Shown here: piece by piece, positions 45,007-54,649 of the stretch
Layout: each line of letters begins with the position of its first letter
How positions within the stretch are numbered: the stretch's first letter is position 1
Notes under the pieces: model-generated
Databases searched by the model: none
What the model was told of the DNA's origin: nothing
What the model saw: only the letters and a program-made list of their open reading frames with translations
Position numbers and translations under genes: made by a program
From: Bacteroidota bacterium
Lineage (GTDB): Bacteria; Bacteroidota; Bacteroidia; Cytophagales; Cyclobacteriaceae
Reading direction: 5' to 3'
DNA length: 64,000 nt
Assembly (NCBI GenBank): GCA_018267285.1
Contig: JAFDYU010000007.1
Coordinates: 193,397 to 257,396, forward strand

Positions 45007-46083
45007 TCACAGATATTTGCCGCCATTGCTTTTGGCCTTCAGGTCGTTTACAAACCTGCGAAACAAATCTTCTTTATCTTTTTCGCACACAATCACCACG
45101 TTGTCGAACGCGCCCACAAGGTAGCCGTTCAGTCCTTGCACAACAATCAATTTATCTTCGCTCGCTTTAACGATCGTATTTCGGGTGTCGTACAAAAGCG
45201 CATCGGCTGCTACGGCATTGTGGTTTTTGTCTTTGGGCAAAAGATCGTGCAACGATGCCCACGAGCCTAAATCGTTCCACGCAAACTGGCTGGGCCAAAC
45301 ATAAACATTGTCGGCCTTTTCCATAATACCGTAGTCGATCGAGATATTTTTAACCTGTGCGTAGGCAGCCCGTATAGCCGCGGCTTCGTCTGGTGTAGAA
45401 AATTTTTCGGAAGCTTCGTCAAAGATTTCGGCCATTTCGGGCAAATGTTTTTTAAAAGCTTGCAGAAAGCTTTGAACGTTGCAAATGAACAGGCCTGCAT
45501 TCCACACAAAATCGCCACTGTCGATAAATTTTTTGGCAAGTGAGAGTTCGGGTTTTTCGGTAAATGTCTTTACTTTTTTTAGAGGGCTTTTATTTTCGAT
45601 GAATTGAATGTAGCCGTACCCGGTTTCGGGGCGGGTAGGCTCGATGCCAAGTGTAATGAGTTTATCTTGTTTGGCGTGTTCGGCAACTTTAGAAACCGTT
45701 TTTTGAAAATCCGCTTCATTTAAGATCAAGTGATCTGCGGGGCTAACCACCACCACCCCGTCTTCGTTGATTTTTTTTATTTTATGACAGGCATACGCTA
45801 TGCAGGGTGCCGTGTTTTTACGCATTGGTTCGGCCAGTATTTGTGATTCATTCAACCCCGGCAACTGCTCGCGCGTGAGTGCTACATGTTCTTCGTGCGT
45901 CACCACAAAAATATTTTCTAGGGGGCAAAGCGACAAAAACCGTTCGTAAGTGGATTGCAGCAACGTTTTGCCCGTGCCCATCACGTCCAGAAATTGCTTG
46001 GGGCGGATATTGCGGCTGTAGGGCCAAAAGCGTGTGCCTACGCCACCGGCCATCAGTGTCACATACAAATTCTTATTCATCAA
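45007..46083 (-). CDS. manC: Mannose-1-phosphate guanylyltransferase
   Basis: 358 residues, the nucleotidyltransferase-only form. The signature LMAGGVGTRFWPYSR is near the N-terminus with RPKQFLDV; VVVSPADHLI, FTEKPE and GDFVWNAGLF follow. It makes GDP-mannose for glycans; mannose-6-P could come from the isomerase at 13338. There is no C-terminal isomerase domain. A TAACTTCG box lies at 46149-46142 on the minus strand. Confidence 0.92.
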   Translation of the reverse strand: MMNKNLYVTLMAGGVGTRFWPYSRNIRPKQFLDVMGTGKTLLQSTYERFLSLCPLENIFVVTHEEHVALTREQLPGLNESQILAEPMRKNTAPCIAYACHKIKKINEDGVVVVSPADHLILNEADFQKTVSKVAEHAKQDKLITLGIEPTRPETGYGYIQFIENKSPLKKVKTFTEKPELSLAKKFIDSGDFVWNAGLFICNVQSFLQAFKKHLPEMAEIFDEASEKFSTPDEAAAIRAAYAQVKNISIDYGIMEKADNVYVWPSQFAWNDLGSWASLHDLLPKDKNHNAVAADALLYDTRNTIVKASEDKLIVVQGLNGYLVGAFDNVVIVCEKDKEDLFRRFVNDLKAKSNGGKYL

Positions 46084-46141
46084 TTTTGATTCGTTAACCG
46101 ATTTTGCAGCAGGGAATTCTTCACCGTAGGGTTGGGATTTG

Positions 46142-46149
46142 CGAAGTTA
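46142..46149 (-). promoter_or_regulatory. Candidate -7 box TAACTTCG of manC
   Basis: A TTCG-ending -7 box, 58 bases before the manC start, in the same 14-base context as the box at 40151. Confidence 0.4.
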
Positions 46150-46367
46150 AAAAACTATTCGATTTAAAAAATACAACAATTTGGAGGGCGAACACTCGTT
46201 TGTAAAAAAAGGCGATTGAATTAAAATGGGATGAGAGATGAAGATTGAAAATCAATTTATTTCTTACGTGCTTGAATGTTATCCGTTTTTTTTTTACTAT
46301 CTTCATTGCCCTGATAAATAAAGGTAACAGAAGAAAGTAAAATTGAAAAAATTTATTATTGTGTAAT

Positions 46368-48548
46368 ATGTTGGTGGCCGAAGAGAAAGATGAAATAAAA
46401 TTAAAACTCAAGGAAATATTTGGTTACGATAATTTTCGGGGCAACCAGGAGCCTGTGATCAAAAATATTTTGGGTGGGAGAAATACGTTTGTAATCATGC
46501 CCACCGGTGCCGGAAAATCACTGTGCTATCAGTTGCCGGCCATGATGAACGATGGGCTGGCCATTGTGATATCCCCGCTCATCGCGTTGATGAAAAACCA
46601 GGTAGATCAACTCAATGCGTACGGCATTAATGCCCGTTTTTTAAATTCCACCTTGAGCAAAGGAGAAATAACCCGACTGAAAAAAGACGCAGTCTCCGGG
46701 AAAATAAAATTGCTTTACGTGGCGCCCGAATCGTTGACCAAAGAAGAGAATATCGAGTTTCTGCAAAAGGTCAACATCTCCTTTGTAGCTATTGACGAAG
46801 CGCACTGTATTTCCGAATGGGGTCACGACTTCCGGCCGGAGTACCGCAAGATCAAATCCATGATCGGCCAGTTGGGCAATATGAACGTCATTGCCCTCAC
46901 CGCCACGGCCACACCCAAAGTGCAGCTCGACATACAAAAAAACCTGCAGATGGAAGAGGCCGATGTGTTCATCTCTTCGTTCAACCGGAAGAACCTGTAC
47001 TATGAGGTGCGGCCCAAAAAAGAAACCAAGAAGCAACTCATCCGATTTTTAAAAGACCACAAAGACAAATCGGGAATCATCTATTGCCTCAGCCGAAAAA
47101 AAGTGGAAGAGATTGCGGAGTTGTTGAATGTAAATGGATTTAAAGCTGCACCGTACCATGCCGGGCTCGATCCGGACGTGCGCATGAAAAACCAGGACGA
47201 CTTCCTCAACGAAGAAGTCAACATCATCGTGGCCACCATTGCCTTCGGCATGGGCATCGACAAACCCGATGTGCGTTTTGTGGTGCACTACGATGTGCCC
47301 AAATCTCTGGAAGGCTATTATCAGGAAACCGGGCGGGGCGGCCGCGATGGGCTGGAAGGGTTGTGCCTGATGTTCTATAGCCACAACGACTTGAACAAAC
47401 TCGAAAAATTTAACAAGGATAAATCGGTGCAAGAACGGGAGAATGCCCGGATACTTTTGCAGGAGATGGAGTTCTATGCCGAGTCGCCCGTGTGCCGGAG
47501 AAAACAGCTGTTGCATTATTTTGGGGAAGAGTACCAGGGCAGTAATTGCGGTATGTGCGACAACTGCACCAACCCGCGCGAGCGCTTCGAAGGGTCGGCA
47601 TTTGTGAAAATGGCCATCGAGGCCGTGAAACAAACCAACGAACGATTCGGCCTGGCTCATTTGGTGAACGTGATTCGTGGAGTGGAGGATGAGTATGTAA
47701 AGAGCTACGCTCATTTCGACCTGCCTATTTATGGAAAAGGAGATACCGAAGATGCCGACTTTTGGAAATCGGTGATCCGCCAGGCGCTGATCTATCAATA
47801 CCTTGAAAAAGACATCGACAACATTGGGGTTTTAAAGATCACCCAAAAAGGTCTTGCCTTTCTGAAGAAGCCGCATGAAATAGAACTGGCGCGCGATCAC
47901 GATTTCACAACCATTGCCGAAGAGGAAGAATCGAGCGAACGCACACCCGTTTCCAAATCGTACGATGAAAAGTTGTTTGAAATGCTCAAGGCTCTTCGCA
48001 AGAAAGTAGCCAAAGAAAAAGACTTACCTCCGTACGTAATCTTCCAAGACCCCTCACTGGAAGAAATGGCCACCACGTACCCTACATCCAAAGAAGAAAT
48101 GGCAGGCGTGAATGGCGTGGGCATGGGCAAGGTGAACAAGTTTGGAAAAGAATTTCTGGAACTGATCGAAAAATATGTTGACGATAACGACATCGAAACC
48201 GCTGCCGATGTAGTGGTGAAATCATCGGTCAACAAATCGAAAATAAAGATTTTCATTATTCAGCAAATCGACCGCAAAGTTGACTTAGAAGAGATCGCAG
48301 AAAGCAAAGCCTTAAGTTTTGATGAACTGCTCACCGAGATGGAAAACATCATTTACAGCGGCACCAAACTTAATGTAGATTATTACATAGACGATGTGCT
48401 CGATGAAACACGACAGGAAGAGATATACGACTACTTCCTCAACAGCGAAACCGACAGCATGGAAGACGCCATGGCCGAACTCAAAGGTTATAGCGAAGAA
48501 GACGTGCGGCTGATGCGGGTGAAATTCTTGAGCGAATACGCCAATTAG
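46368..48548 (+). CDS. recQ: ATP-dependent DNA helicase RecQ
   Basis: 726 residues from the ATG at 46368 (an earlier in-frame TTG is less likely). It has RecA-like helicase domains with MPTGAGKSLCYQLPA (Walker A) and AIDEAHCISEWGHDFRPEY (DEAH box and aromatic-rich loop), the zinc-binding Cys set CRRKQLLHYFG...CGMCDNC, a winged helix and an HRDC domain (LPPYVIFQDPSLEEMAT). It has about 120 residues beyond the HRDC region, longer than E. coli RecQ. It is a 3'-5' helicase in recombination and repair. Confidence 0.95.
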   Translation: MLVAEEKDEIKLKLKEIFGYDNFRGNQEPVIKNILGGRNTFVIMPTGAGKSLCYQLPAMMNDGLAIVISPLIALMKNQVDQLNAYGINARFLNSTLSKGEITRLKKDAVSGKIKLLYVAPESLTKEENIEFLQKVNISFVAIDEAHCISEWGHDFRPEYRKIKSMIGQLGNMNVIALTATATPKVQLDIQKNLQMEEADVFISSFNRKNLYYEVRPKKETKKQLIRFLKDHKDKSGIIYCLSRKKVEEIAELLNVNGFKAAPYHAGLDPDVRMKNQDDFLNEEVNIIVATIAFGMGIDKPDVRFVVHYDVPKSLEGYYQETGRGGRDGLEGLCLMFYSHNDLNKLEKFNKDKSVQERENARILLQEMEFYAESPVCRRKQLLHYFGEEYQGSNCGMCDNCTNPRERFEGSAFVKMAIEAVKQTNERFGLAHLVNVIRGVEDEYVKSYAHFDLPIYGKGDTEDADFWKSVIRQALIYQYLEKDIDNIGVLKITQKGLAFLKKPHEIELARDHDFTTIAEEEESSERTPVSKSYDEKLFEMLKALRKKVAKEKDLPPYVIFQDPSLEEMATTYPTSKEEMAGVNGVGMGKVNKFGKEFLELIEKYVDDNDIETAADVVVKSSVNKSKIKIFIIQQIDRKVDLEEIAESKALSFDELLTEMENIIYSGTKLNVDYYIDDVLDETRQEEIYDYFLNSETDSMEDAMAELKGYSEEDVRLMRVKFLSEYAN

Positions 48549-48611
48549 AGGGAACACCTGAAAGTGCCCCTGTTTGACAAAAGTCAGGGCAAAAATTTTC
48601 GTAAAGATTTT

Positions 48612-48638
48612 TTTGGCTACCAATAATTTCTACTTTTG
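48612..48638 (+). promoter_or_regulatory. Candidate promoter of the atp operon (TTTG - 15 bases - TACTTTTG)
   Basis: TTTG at 48612-48615 and TACTTTTG at 48631-48638, 32 bases before atpB. The spacing is a little short for the consensus. Confidence 0.5.
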
Positions 48639-48670
48639 CAGTCGCATAAAAAACGACTCCCCCAAAAGTA

Positions 48671-49732
48671 ATGAGAAAGCCTTATTTTACAGCAATTCCA
48701 GCGATTTTAGCCCTTTTCTTGATTGCTGTTACGGGCTTTTCAAGCTTGGCTCAACAAACGGAAGAAAATCATCCCATCGAACAGGATTCTGCCGTGATAG
48801 GAGGCCACGTAGAACACGAAGAGTTCAATGCCAATGAGACGATCATCGAGCACGTGAAAGATGCCCCTGTTTGGCATTTTACAGATCACCTCGTTATGCC
48901 CTTGCCGGTTATTGTGTATTCTGAAGAAAAAGGGCTGGAGGTTTTTTCATCTGCTCATTTTTATGACGAACACCACAACACCGTAGAATATAACGGCTAC
49001 CGACTTGACGGAAAAAATATTGTTTTGACTTCGACTGGAGAAAACGTATTGAATTTGTCCATCACCAAAAACGTAGCAATGCTTTTCATTACTGCGGTGG
49101 TGCTGGTTGCCGTTCTTCTTTCGGTGGCAAGCTCCTACAAAAAAAATACAGGCAAAGCCCCCAAAGGATTGCAGTCGTTCATTGAACCGGTGGTGATCTT
49201 TGTGCGCGATGAAATTGTGAAACCAAACATCGGGCACCACCACGAAAAATATTTGCCCTACATTTTAACGCTGTTTTTCTTTATCCTTTTTGGAAACCTG
49301 CTTGGCCTGTTGCCGGGGTCGGCTAATCTCACGGGCAACATTGCCGTTACACTTACGTTGGCCGTGCTTACTTTCTTCATTACCAATTTTAGTGGCAACA
49401 AAGCGTATTGGAAGCACATCTTCTGGACACCCGGTGTGCCCACGTTGCTGCGCATCATCATTCTGCCGGTAGAGATCATCAGCGTGTTTACCAAACCATT
49501 TGCATTAACCATTCGTTTGTTTGTGGCCATTACAGCCGGGCACATTGTGATCTTGAGTTTGGTATGTATGGCATTTATTTTCCATAGTTACGTGGTGGGC
49601 ATCGGCACATCGCTGATTGTGGTATTTATTAATTTGATTGAACTGCTGGTGGCCGGTATTCAAGCGTATGTGTTTGCGCTGTTTACCGCTCTTTACATCG
49701 GCATGTCAACCGCGGAAGACGAGCATCATTAA
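48671..49732 (+). CDS. atpB: F-type ATP synthase subunit a
   Basis: 353 residues, about 80 more than E. coli. The extra part is an N-terminal signal peptide (ending SLAQQ) and a His/Glu-rich extracytoplasmic segment (about 26-115) before the first core helix. The proton-channel arginine is in FALTIRLFVAITAGH. First gene of atpBEFHAG; it forms the static half-channels facing the c-ring. Confidence 0.93.
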   Translation: MRKPYFTAIPAILALFLIAVTGFSSLAQQTEENHPIEQDSAVIGGHVEHEEFNANETIIEHVKDAPVWHFTDHLVMPLPVIVYSEEKGLEVFSSAHFYDEHHNTVEYNGYRLDGKNIVLTSTGENVLNLSITKNVAMLFITAVVLVAVLLSVASSYKKNTGKAPKGLQSFIEPVVIFVRDEIVKPNIGHHHEKYLPYILTLFFFILFGNLLGLLPGSANLTGNIAVTLTLAVLTFFITNFSGNKAYWKHIFWTPGVPTLLRIIILPVEIISVFTKPFALTIRLFVAITAGHIVILSLVCMAFIFHSYVVGIGTSLIVVFINLIELLVAGIQAYVFALFTALYIGMSTAEDEHH

Positions 49733-49754
49733 AAATGTTTTTTGTTTCACTTAA

Positions 49755-50012
<258 letters not shown>

Positions 50013-50108
50013 ATCCAAAAACAAAAGAACTTGCTTTGACGATGGGTCTGGCGAGTTCTTTTTTTAACGACAACATGGAAAGGTTAGATTAAAAAAAATA
50101 AAACAGTT

Positions 50109-50603
50109 ATGGATTTACTGACCCCCGGCATAGGCCTCATTGTTTGGCAAACCGTTGTGTTTCTTGGCCTTGTGCTTTTATTGGGCAAATTCGCCTGGAA
50201 GCCAATTCTCGGTTCATTAAAAGAACGCGAAGACTCGATACAACAAGCCCTTGATTCTGCCGAGAAAGCAAAGCAGGAAATGGCTTCGTTAAAATCAGAC
50301 AACGAAAAGCTTTTGAAAGAAGCGCGCGAAGAACGTGATAAAATTTTACGCGATGCCCGCTCGGTAAGCAACAAACTGCAAGAAGAGGCACAAGTCAATG
50401 CCAAAAAAGCAGCCGACAAAATTATTGCCGATGCCAAAGCCATCATCAACACCGAAAAGCAAGCAGCACTCAACGATGTGAAGGCACAGGTAGCGCAATT
50501 CTCGTTGGAGATAGCCGAGAAGCTCGTGCGGAAAAACCTTGCCGAGGATAAATCGCAGAAAGAATTAACCGAATCGTTAATTAAAGACCTCAAGCTGAAT
50601 TAA
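50109..50603 (+). CDS. atpF: F-type ATP synthase subunit b
   Basis: 164 residues: an N-terminal membrane helix (about 9-27) and a long charged helix (LKEREDSIQQALDSAEKAKQ onward) forming the peripheral stalk. Normal length and position between atpE and atpH. Confidence 0.95.
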   Translation: MDLLTPGIGLIVWQTVVFLGLVLLLGKFAWKPILGSLKEREDSIQQALDSAEKAKQEMASLKSDNEKLLKEAREERDKILRDARSVSNKLQEEAQVNAKKAADKIIADAKAIINTEKQAALNDVKAQVAQFSLEIAEKLVRKNLAEDKSQKELTESLIKDLKLN

Positions 50604-50605
50604 CC

Positions 50606-51166
50606 ATGGCTCACTCACGCGTAGCTTCGAGGTATGTTAAATCTTTGCTCGGCCTGGCCGTAGAGCAAAAAGCGTTGGATGCCGTACATGCCGACATGCA
50701 GGTTTTCGACCGTGCCTGCAAAGGCAACCGCCAGTTTTTGTTGATGCTTCAGAGCCCGATTATCAAGCACGAAAAGAAGCGCGATATCCTCAATGCAATT
50801 TTTAAAGGCAAGGTTCATGCCCTCACGCTTGCCATCATCGATATCCTTACTCGCAAAAACCGCGAGCCTTTGTTGCCGGCTATAGCGTCAGAGTTTGAAA
50901 ATGCCTACAACGAATACAAAGGAATAGAGCAGGCATCGGTAACAACCACCATCGCCCTCGATGAGAACCTGAAAAAAGAAATTGAAGCGATTGTAAAGAA
51001 ATTGAGCAACAAAAAAGAAGTGGCGCTCACCGCCAAGGTGGACAAAGATTTAATTGGTGGGTTCATCCTCAATGTGGGAGACCGCCAGATAGATGCGTCC
51101 ATAAAAAATAAACTGAAGTCGCTCAAAGTAAAATTCAGCGAGAACCCATACGTCAAAGAATTCTAA
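50606..51166 (+). CDS. atpH: F-type ATP synthase subunit delta
   Basis: 186 residues, soluble. The N-terminal helical bundle (RVASRYVKSLLGLAVEQK) and the C-terminal DKDLIGGFILNVGDRQIDASIKNKL are typical of OSCP/delta. It caps the F1 head onto the b stalk. It begins 2 bases after the atpF stop. Confidence 0.95.
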   Translation: MAHSRVASRYVKSLLGLAVEQKALDAVHADMQVFDRACKGNRQFLLMLQSPIIKHEKKRDILNAIFKGKVHALTLAIIDILTRKNREPLLPAIASEFENAYNEYKGIEQASVTTTIALDENLKKEIEAIVKKLSNKKEVALTAKVDKDLIGGFILNVGDRQIDASIKNKLKSLKVKFSENPYVKEF

Positions 51167-51216
51167 AAATCAGACTAAAACTATTTAACGGATAAACGAT
51201 TAACTAATAACGAATC

Positions 51217-52791
51217 ATGGCAGAGATTAGACCCGAAGAAATATCAGCGATCCTCCGCGAGCAACTTTCTAAATCGCGCACCGATGCCGAACTTGAAGAA
51301 GTGGGCACCGTGCTTACCGTGGGCGATGGTGTAGCCCGTATTTACGGCCTTACCCAGGCACAAGCCGGTGAATTGATCCAGTTTGAAAACGGGGTAAAAG
51401 CCCTGGTGCTTAACCTTGAAGAAGACAACGTGGGGGCTGTGCTTTTGGGCGAGTCAAAAGATATCAAAGAAGGCGATACCGTAAAACGTACGCGCCAGAT
51501 TGGCTCTGTAAAAGTGGGCGATGGTCTGTTGGGACGTGTGATCAATACCCTGGCCGAACCGATTGATGGCAAAGGACCAATTTCAGGCGAGCTTTATGAA
51601 ATGCCGCTTGAGCGTAAAGCCCCGGGTGTAATTTTCCGCCAGCCGGTAAATGAACCGTTGCAAACCGGTATCAAAGCCATCGATGCGATGATCCCGATCG
51701 GCCGCGGACAACGCGAGTTGATCATTGGCGACCGCCAAACCGGAAAGACAGCCGTAGCCATCGACACCATCATCAATCAAAAAGAATTTTACGAAGCAGG
51801 CAAGCCCGTATTTTGTATTTATGTGGCCATCGGGCAAAAGGCATCAACGGTTGCGGGTGTAGCCGCTACACTTGAAAAAGCAGGTGCGATGCCCTACACC
51901 GTAATTGTTTCGGCCTCGGCTTCAGACCCGGCTCCAATGCAATTCTTTGCACCGTTCACAGGCGCATCAATCGGTGAATTTTTCCGCGACACCGGAAGAC
52001 CAGCGTTGGTTATTTATGACGACTTGTCGAAACAAGCCGTGGCCTATCGTGAAGTTTCTCTTTTGTTGAGGAGACCTCCCGGCCGCGAAGCTTATCCGGG
52101 TGATGTGTTCTATTTGCACTCCCGTCTGTTGGAGCGTGCCGCAAAAGTGATCAACAACGATGAGATCGCTAAAAAGATGAACGACCTTCCGCCCAGCATC
52201 AAGCATTTGGTAAAAGGAGGCGGATCACTTACCGCACTACCTATTATTGAAACACAAGCCAATGATGTGTCGGCCTACATTCCCACGAATGTGATCTCGA
52301 TCACGGATGGTCAGATATTCCTTGAAACCAATTTGTTCAACTCCGGTATCCGCCCCGCAATCAACGTAGGTATCTCGGTATCGCGCGTAGGAGGTTCGGC
52401 TCAAATCAAGTCGATGAAGAAAGTGGCCGGTACGCTGAAGTTAGATCAGGCGCAGTTCCGCGAGTTGGAAGCGTTTGCCAAATTTGGTTCAGACCTGGAT
52501 GCAGCTACAAAGTTGACCATTGAGCGTGGTCGTAGAAATACCGAGGTGTTGAAGCAACCTCAGTATGCACCGGTTCCGGTAGAAGAGCAGGTAGCCATGA
52601 TTCTGGCCTCTACCCGCGGATATATTGACCGTGTGCCGGTAAATAAAGTAAAAGAATTTGAAAAAGAATTCATCGACTTGCTGCGGGTGCAAAACAAACA
52701 AGTGTTGGACAATTTCCGTGTAGGCAAATTTGAAGATGCCGATGCCGAAGTAGTGAAAAGAACAGCAACGGAATTAGCTTCAAAATATTAA
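51217..52791 (+). CDS. atpA: F-type ATP synthase subunit alpha
   Basis: 524 residues, full length. The P-loop is [11 protein letters not shown] (about 170-180); the alpha-subunit signature [17 protein letters not shown] is near residue 385. It is a non-catalytic nucleotide-binding subunit of F1. Beta and epsilon are not in this window. Confidence 0.97.
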   Translation: MAEIRPEEISAILREQLSKSRTDAELEEVGTVLTVGDGVARIYGLTQAQAGELIQFENGVKALVLNLEEDNVGAVLLGESKDIKEGDTVKRTRQIGSVKVGDGLLGRVINTLAEPIDGKGPISGELYEMPLERKAPGVIFRQPVNEPLQTGIKAIDAMIPIGRGQRELIIGDRQTGKTAVAIDTIINQKEFYEAGKPVFCIYVAIGQKASTVAGVAATLEKAGAMPYTVIVSASASDPAPMQFFAPFTGASIGEFFRDTGRPALVIYDDLSKQAVAYREVSLLLRRPPGREAYPGDVFYLHSRLLERAAKVINNDEIAKKMNDLPPSIKHLVKGGGSLTALPIIETQANDVSAYIPTNVISITDGQIFLETNLFNSGIRPAINVGISVSRVGGSAQIKSMKKVAGTLKLDQAQFRELEAFAKFGSDLDAATKLTIERGRRNTEVLKQPQYAPVPVEEQVAMILASTRGYIDRVPVNKVKEFEKEFIDLLRVQNKQVLDNFRVGKFEDADAEVVKRTATELASKY

Positions 52792-52810
52792 TTGTCAATT
52801 ATCAGTTAGC

Positions 52811-52840
52811 CAATGTGCCAAATTGATAATCGGCACATTG
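52811..52840. repeat. Inverted repeat CAATGTGCC / GGCACATTG between atpA and atpG
   Basis: A perfect 9-bp inverted repeat (52811-52819 and 52832-52840) with a 12-base loop, preceded by TTAGCCAAT and flanked by TCAATTATC and GAGAATTGAA words. It has no T run and lies inside the operon, so it may stabilise or attenuate the message, or be part of the dispersed spacer family. Confidence 0.55.
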
Positions 52841-52859
52841 AGAATTGAAAAATTAAAGT

Positions 52860-53738
52860 ATGCCAAGTTTAAAAGAAGTTAAAAGCAGGATATCCTCGGT
52901 GATTTCCACCCAGCAGATCACCAAAGCCATGAAGATGGTGGCGGCAGCTAAACTGCGAAAATCTCAGGAGCGGATTATACAAATGCGGCCGTTTGCCAAA
53001 AAGCTGAACGGACTTTTGCAGAACCTTACTGCGGCCGGGAGCGATGGTGCTGCGTGGTACAGTGCGGTGCGCGAAGAGAAGAGAATACTACTGGTGGCGA
53101 TAAGCTCAGACCGTGGCTTGTGCGGAGGATTTAATAGTTCGGTATTTAAAGCTACCCTCCGGTTGATTGAAGAAAAATACGCAGCACAGCATCGGCAAAA
53201 AAATGTTACCATTTTACCGATCGGTAAAAAAGCTTTAGAGTTTTTTACGAAACGTAATTTTCCGGTTGTATCCGATTTTGCAAACCTTTTTCAAGATCTT
53301 TCTTTTGATACGGCTTCGGGCGTAGCTCAATTTTTGATGGAGCGGTATCAAAAAAATGAGTTTGATAAAATTGAAGTGGTTTACAACGAATTTAAAAATG
53401 TAGCTACTCAGATTTTGCGCACAGAACAATTTTTGCCCGTAGTGCCCGCTGCCCAAGAAACCAAAACGGCAGAAATAGATTACATCTACCAGCCTAACCA
53501 AGACGAAATTATTTCCGGGTTAATACCCAAGTCGTTGAAGGTACAGCTGTTTAAATCGGTGCTCGACAGCAATGCAGCCGAAAATGGAGCCCGCATGACT
53601 GCCATGGATAAGGCCACCGAAAATGCTGGCGAACTGCTGAAAGACTTGCGTTTATCGTATAACCGCACCCGGCAGGCCGCCATCACTAAGGAAATCCTTG
53701 AAATTGTGGCTGGTGCAGAGGCATTAAAATCGGCTTAA
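52860..53738 (+). CDS. atpG: F-type ATP synthase subunit gamma
   Basis: 292 residues. N-terminal helix EVKSRISSVISTQQITKAMKMVAAAKLRK and C-terminal helix RQAAITKEILEIVAGAEAL form the rotating shaft; SSDRGLCGGFNSSVF is the family signature. Last atp gene here, followed by a terminator. Confidence 0.96.
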   Translation: MPSLKEVKSRISSVISTQQITKAMKMVAAAKLRKSQERIIQMRPFAKKLNGLLQNLTAAGSDGAAWYSAVREEKRILLVAISSDRGLCGGFNSSVFKATLRLIEEKYAAQHRQKNVTILPIGKKALEFFTKRNFPVVSDFANLFQDLSFDTASGVAQFLMERYQKNEFDKIEVVYNEFKNVATQILRTEQFLPVVPAAQETKTAEIDYIYQPNQDEIISGLIPKSLKVQLFKSVLDSNAAENGARMTAMDKATENAGELLKDLRLSYNRTRQAAITKEILEIVAGAEALKSA

Positions 53739-53771
53739 CAAAAACTTCCCTCAAAAGGAATTATAATAATT

Positions 53772-53800
53772 TTTGAAACCTTTCAGGTTTTCTAAATTTG
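53772..53800 (+). promoter_or_regulatory. Promoter before the UbiA-like gene (TTTG - 17 bases - TAAATTTG)
   Basis: TTTG at 53772-53775 and TAAATTTG at 53793-53800. It lies directly before the atp terminator hairpin, so transcription would start inside the hairpin and the next gene can be expressed separately from the atp operon. Confidence 0.55.
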
Positions 53801-53832
53801 AATCCCGTTCTCATCAACGGGATTTTTGTTTT
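53801..53832 (+). terminator. Rho-independent terminator of the atp operon
   Basis: A 9-bp perfect stem AATCCCGTT (53801-53809) with AACGGGATT (53816-53824), a 6-base loop and TTTGTTTT. The next start codon follows 1 base later. Confidence 0.85.
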
Positions 53833-53833
53833 A

Positions 53834-54649
53834 ATGAAAAAAGCAGCTCAAGCCTACCGCCTCCTCAATATACTTAGCCTTGATGTGGTGGCCGGTGCAA
53901 TGATCTGTGCTTCTTTTTTCTCGCAGGTTTTTCAGGTATCTGCGTTGCCCTACGGGCTGGCTTCGCTGGGGCTAACGGTTTGGGTAATTTATACAGCCGA
54001 TCATTTGATCGATGCAAAACGTGTACAGCAATTGGCTTCTACCAAGCGACATCTGTTTCACCAAAAATATTTTAAGGTTCTCTTTTTGTTTTGGGTTCTT
54101 GCCGGGCTCATCGATGGCGTGCTTCTGTTTTTTATCCGAGCGCAAGTAGTGGCCGGAGGAATACTGCTGGCATCGGTGGTACTTATTTACTTTGTACTTC
54201 AGCGGTATCTAAAATTTATGAAAGAACTTATCGGGGCATTGTTGTACTCGGGCGGTGTACTGCTCATTCCGCTTTCGGTAAAAAACGGGCCAATATCAGA
54301 AACCGAACTTTTGCTAATACTGCAATTTGCCTTAACGGCCCTGATTAATCTGCTTATATTTTCCTGGTTTGATAAGCGAAGAGACGAGCGCGACAACCAC
54401 ATATCGTTTACTACAGTTTTTGGCGAACAGGTAACAAAAAAAATTGTAGTGTTACTGCTGGTTGTTAATTTGCTGCTGTCCGCTAAGCTGATGATTGCTG
54501 GCACTGTGGAAGCCACTCTTGTAATTCTAACCATGAATGCGATCCTTTTGATAATATTTTGGATTAAAAAATATTTCGAAACGGAAGACCGTTATCGCTT
54601 GCTTGGCGATGCCATATTTTTGATACCACTCATCTATTTAGTGGCATGA
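53834..54649 (+). CDS. Integral membrane protein, UbiA-prenyltransferase-like
   Basis: 271 residues from the ATG at 53834; an ATG at 53798 in the same frame lies in the terminator and was rejected. About eight membrane segments. Two acidic loops resemble the Asp-rich sites of UbiA enzymes: YTADHLIDAKR, followed by TKRHLFHQKY, after the second helix, and WFDKRRDERDNHISF in the middle of the protein. The canonical NDxxD motif is not exact, so the substrate and even activity are uncertain. It overlaps a methyltransferase gene by 4 bases. Confidence 0.6.
   Translation: MKKAAQAYRLLNILSLDVVAGAMICASFFSQVFQVSALPYGLASLGLTVWVIYTADHLIDAKRVQQLASTKRHLFHQKYFKVLFLFWVLAGLIDGVLLFFIRAQVVAGGILLASVVLIYFVLQRYLKFMKELIGALLYSGGVLLIPLSVKNGPISETELLLILQFALTALINLLIFSWFDKRRDERDNHISFTTVFGEQVTKKIVVLLLVVNLLLSAKLMIAGTVEATLVILTMNAILLIIFWIKKYFETEDRYRLLGDAIFLIPLIYLVA

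Noticed and set aside
53798-53833. Earlier ATG for the UbiA-like protein
   Set aside because: It lies within the atp terminator hairpin and encodes residues that are only a reading of the stem-loop.
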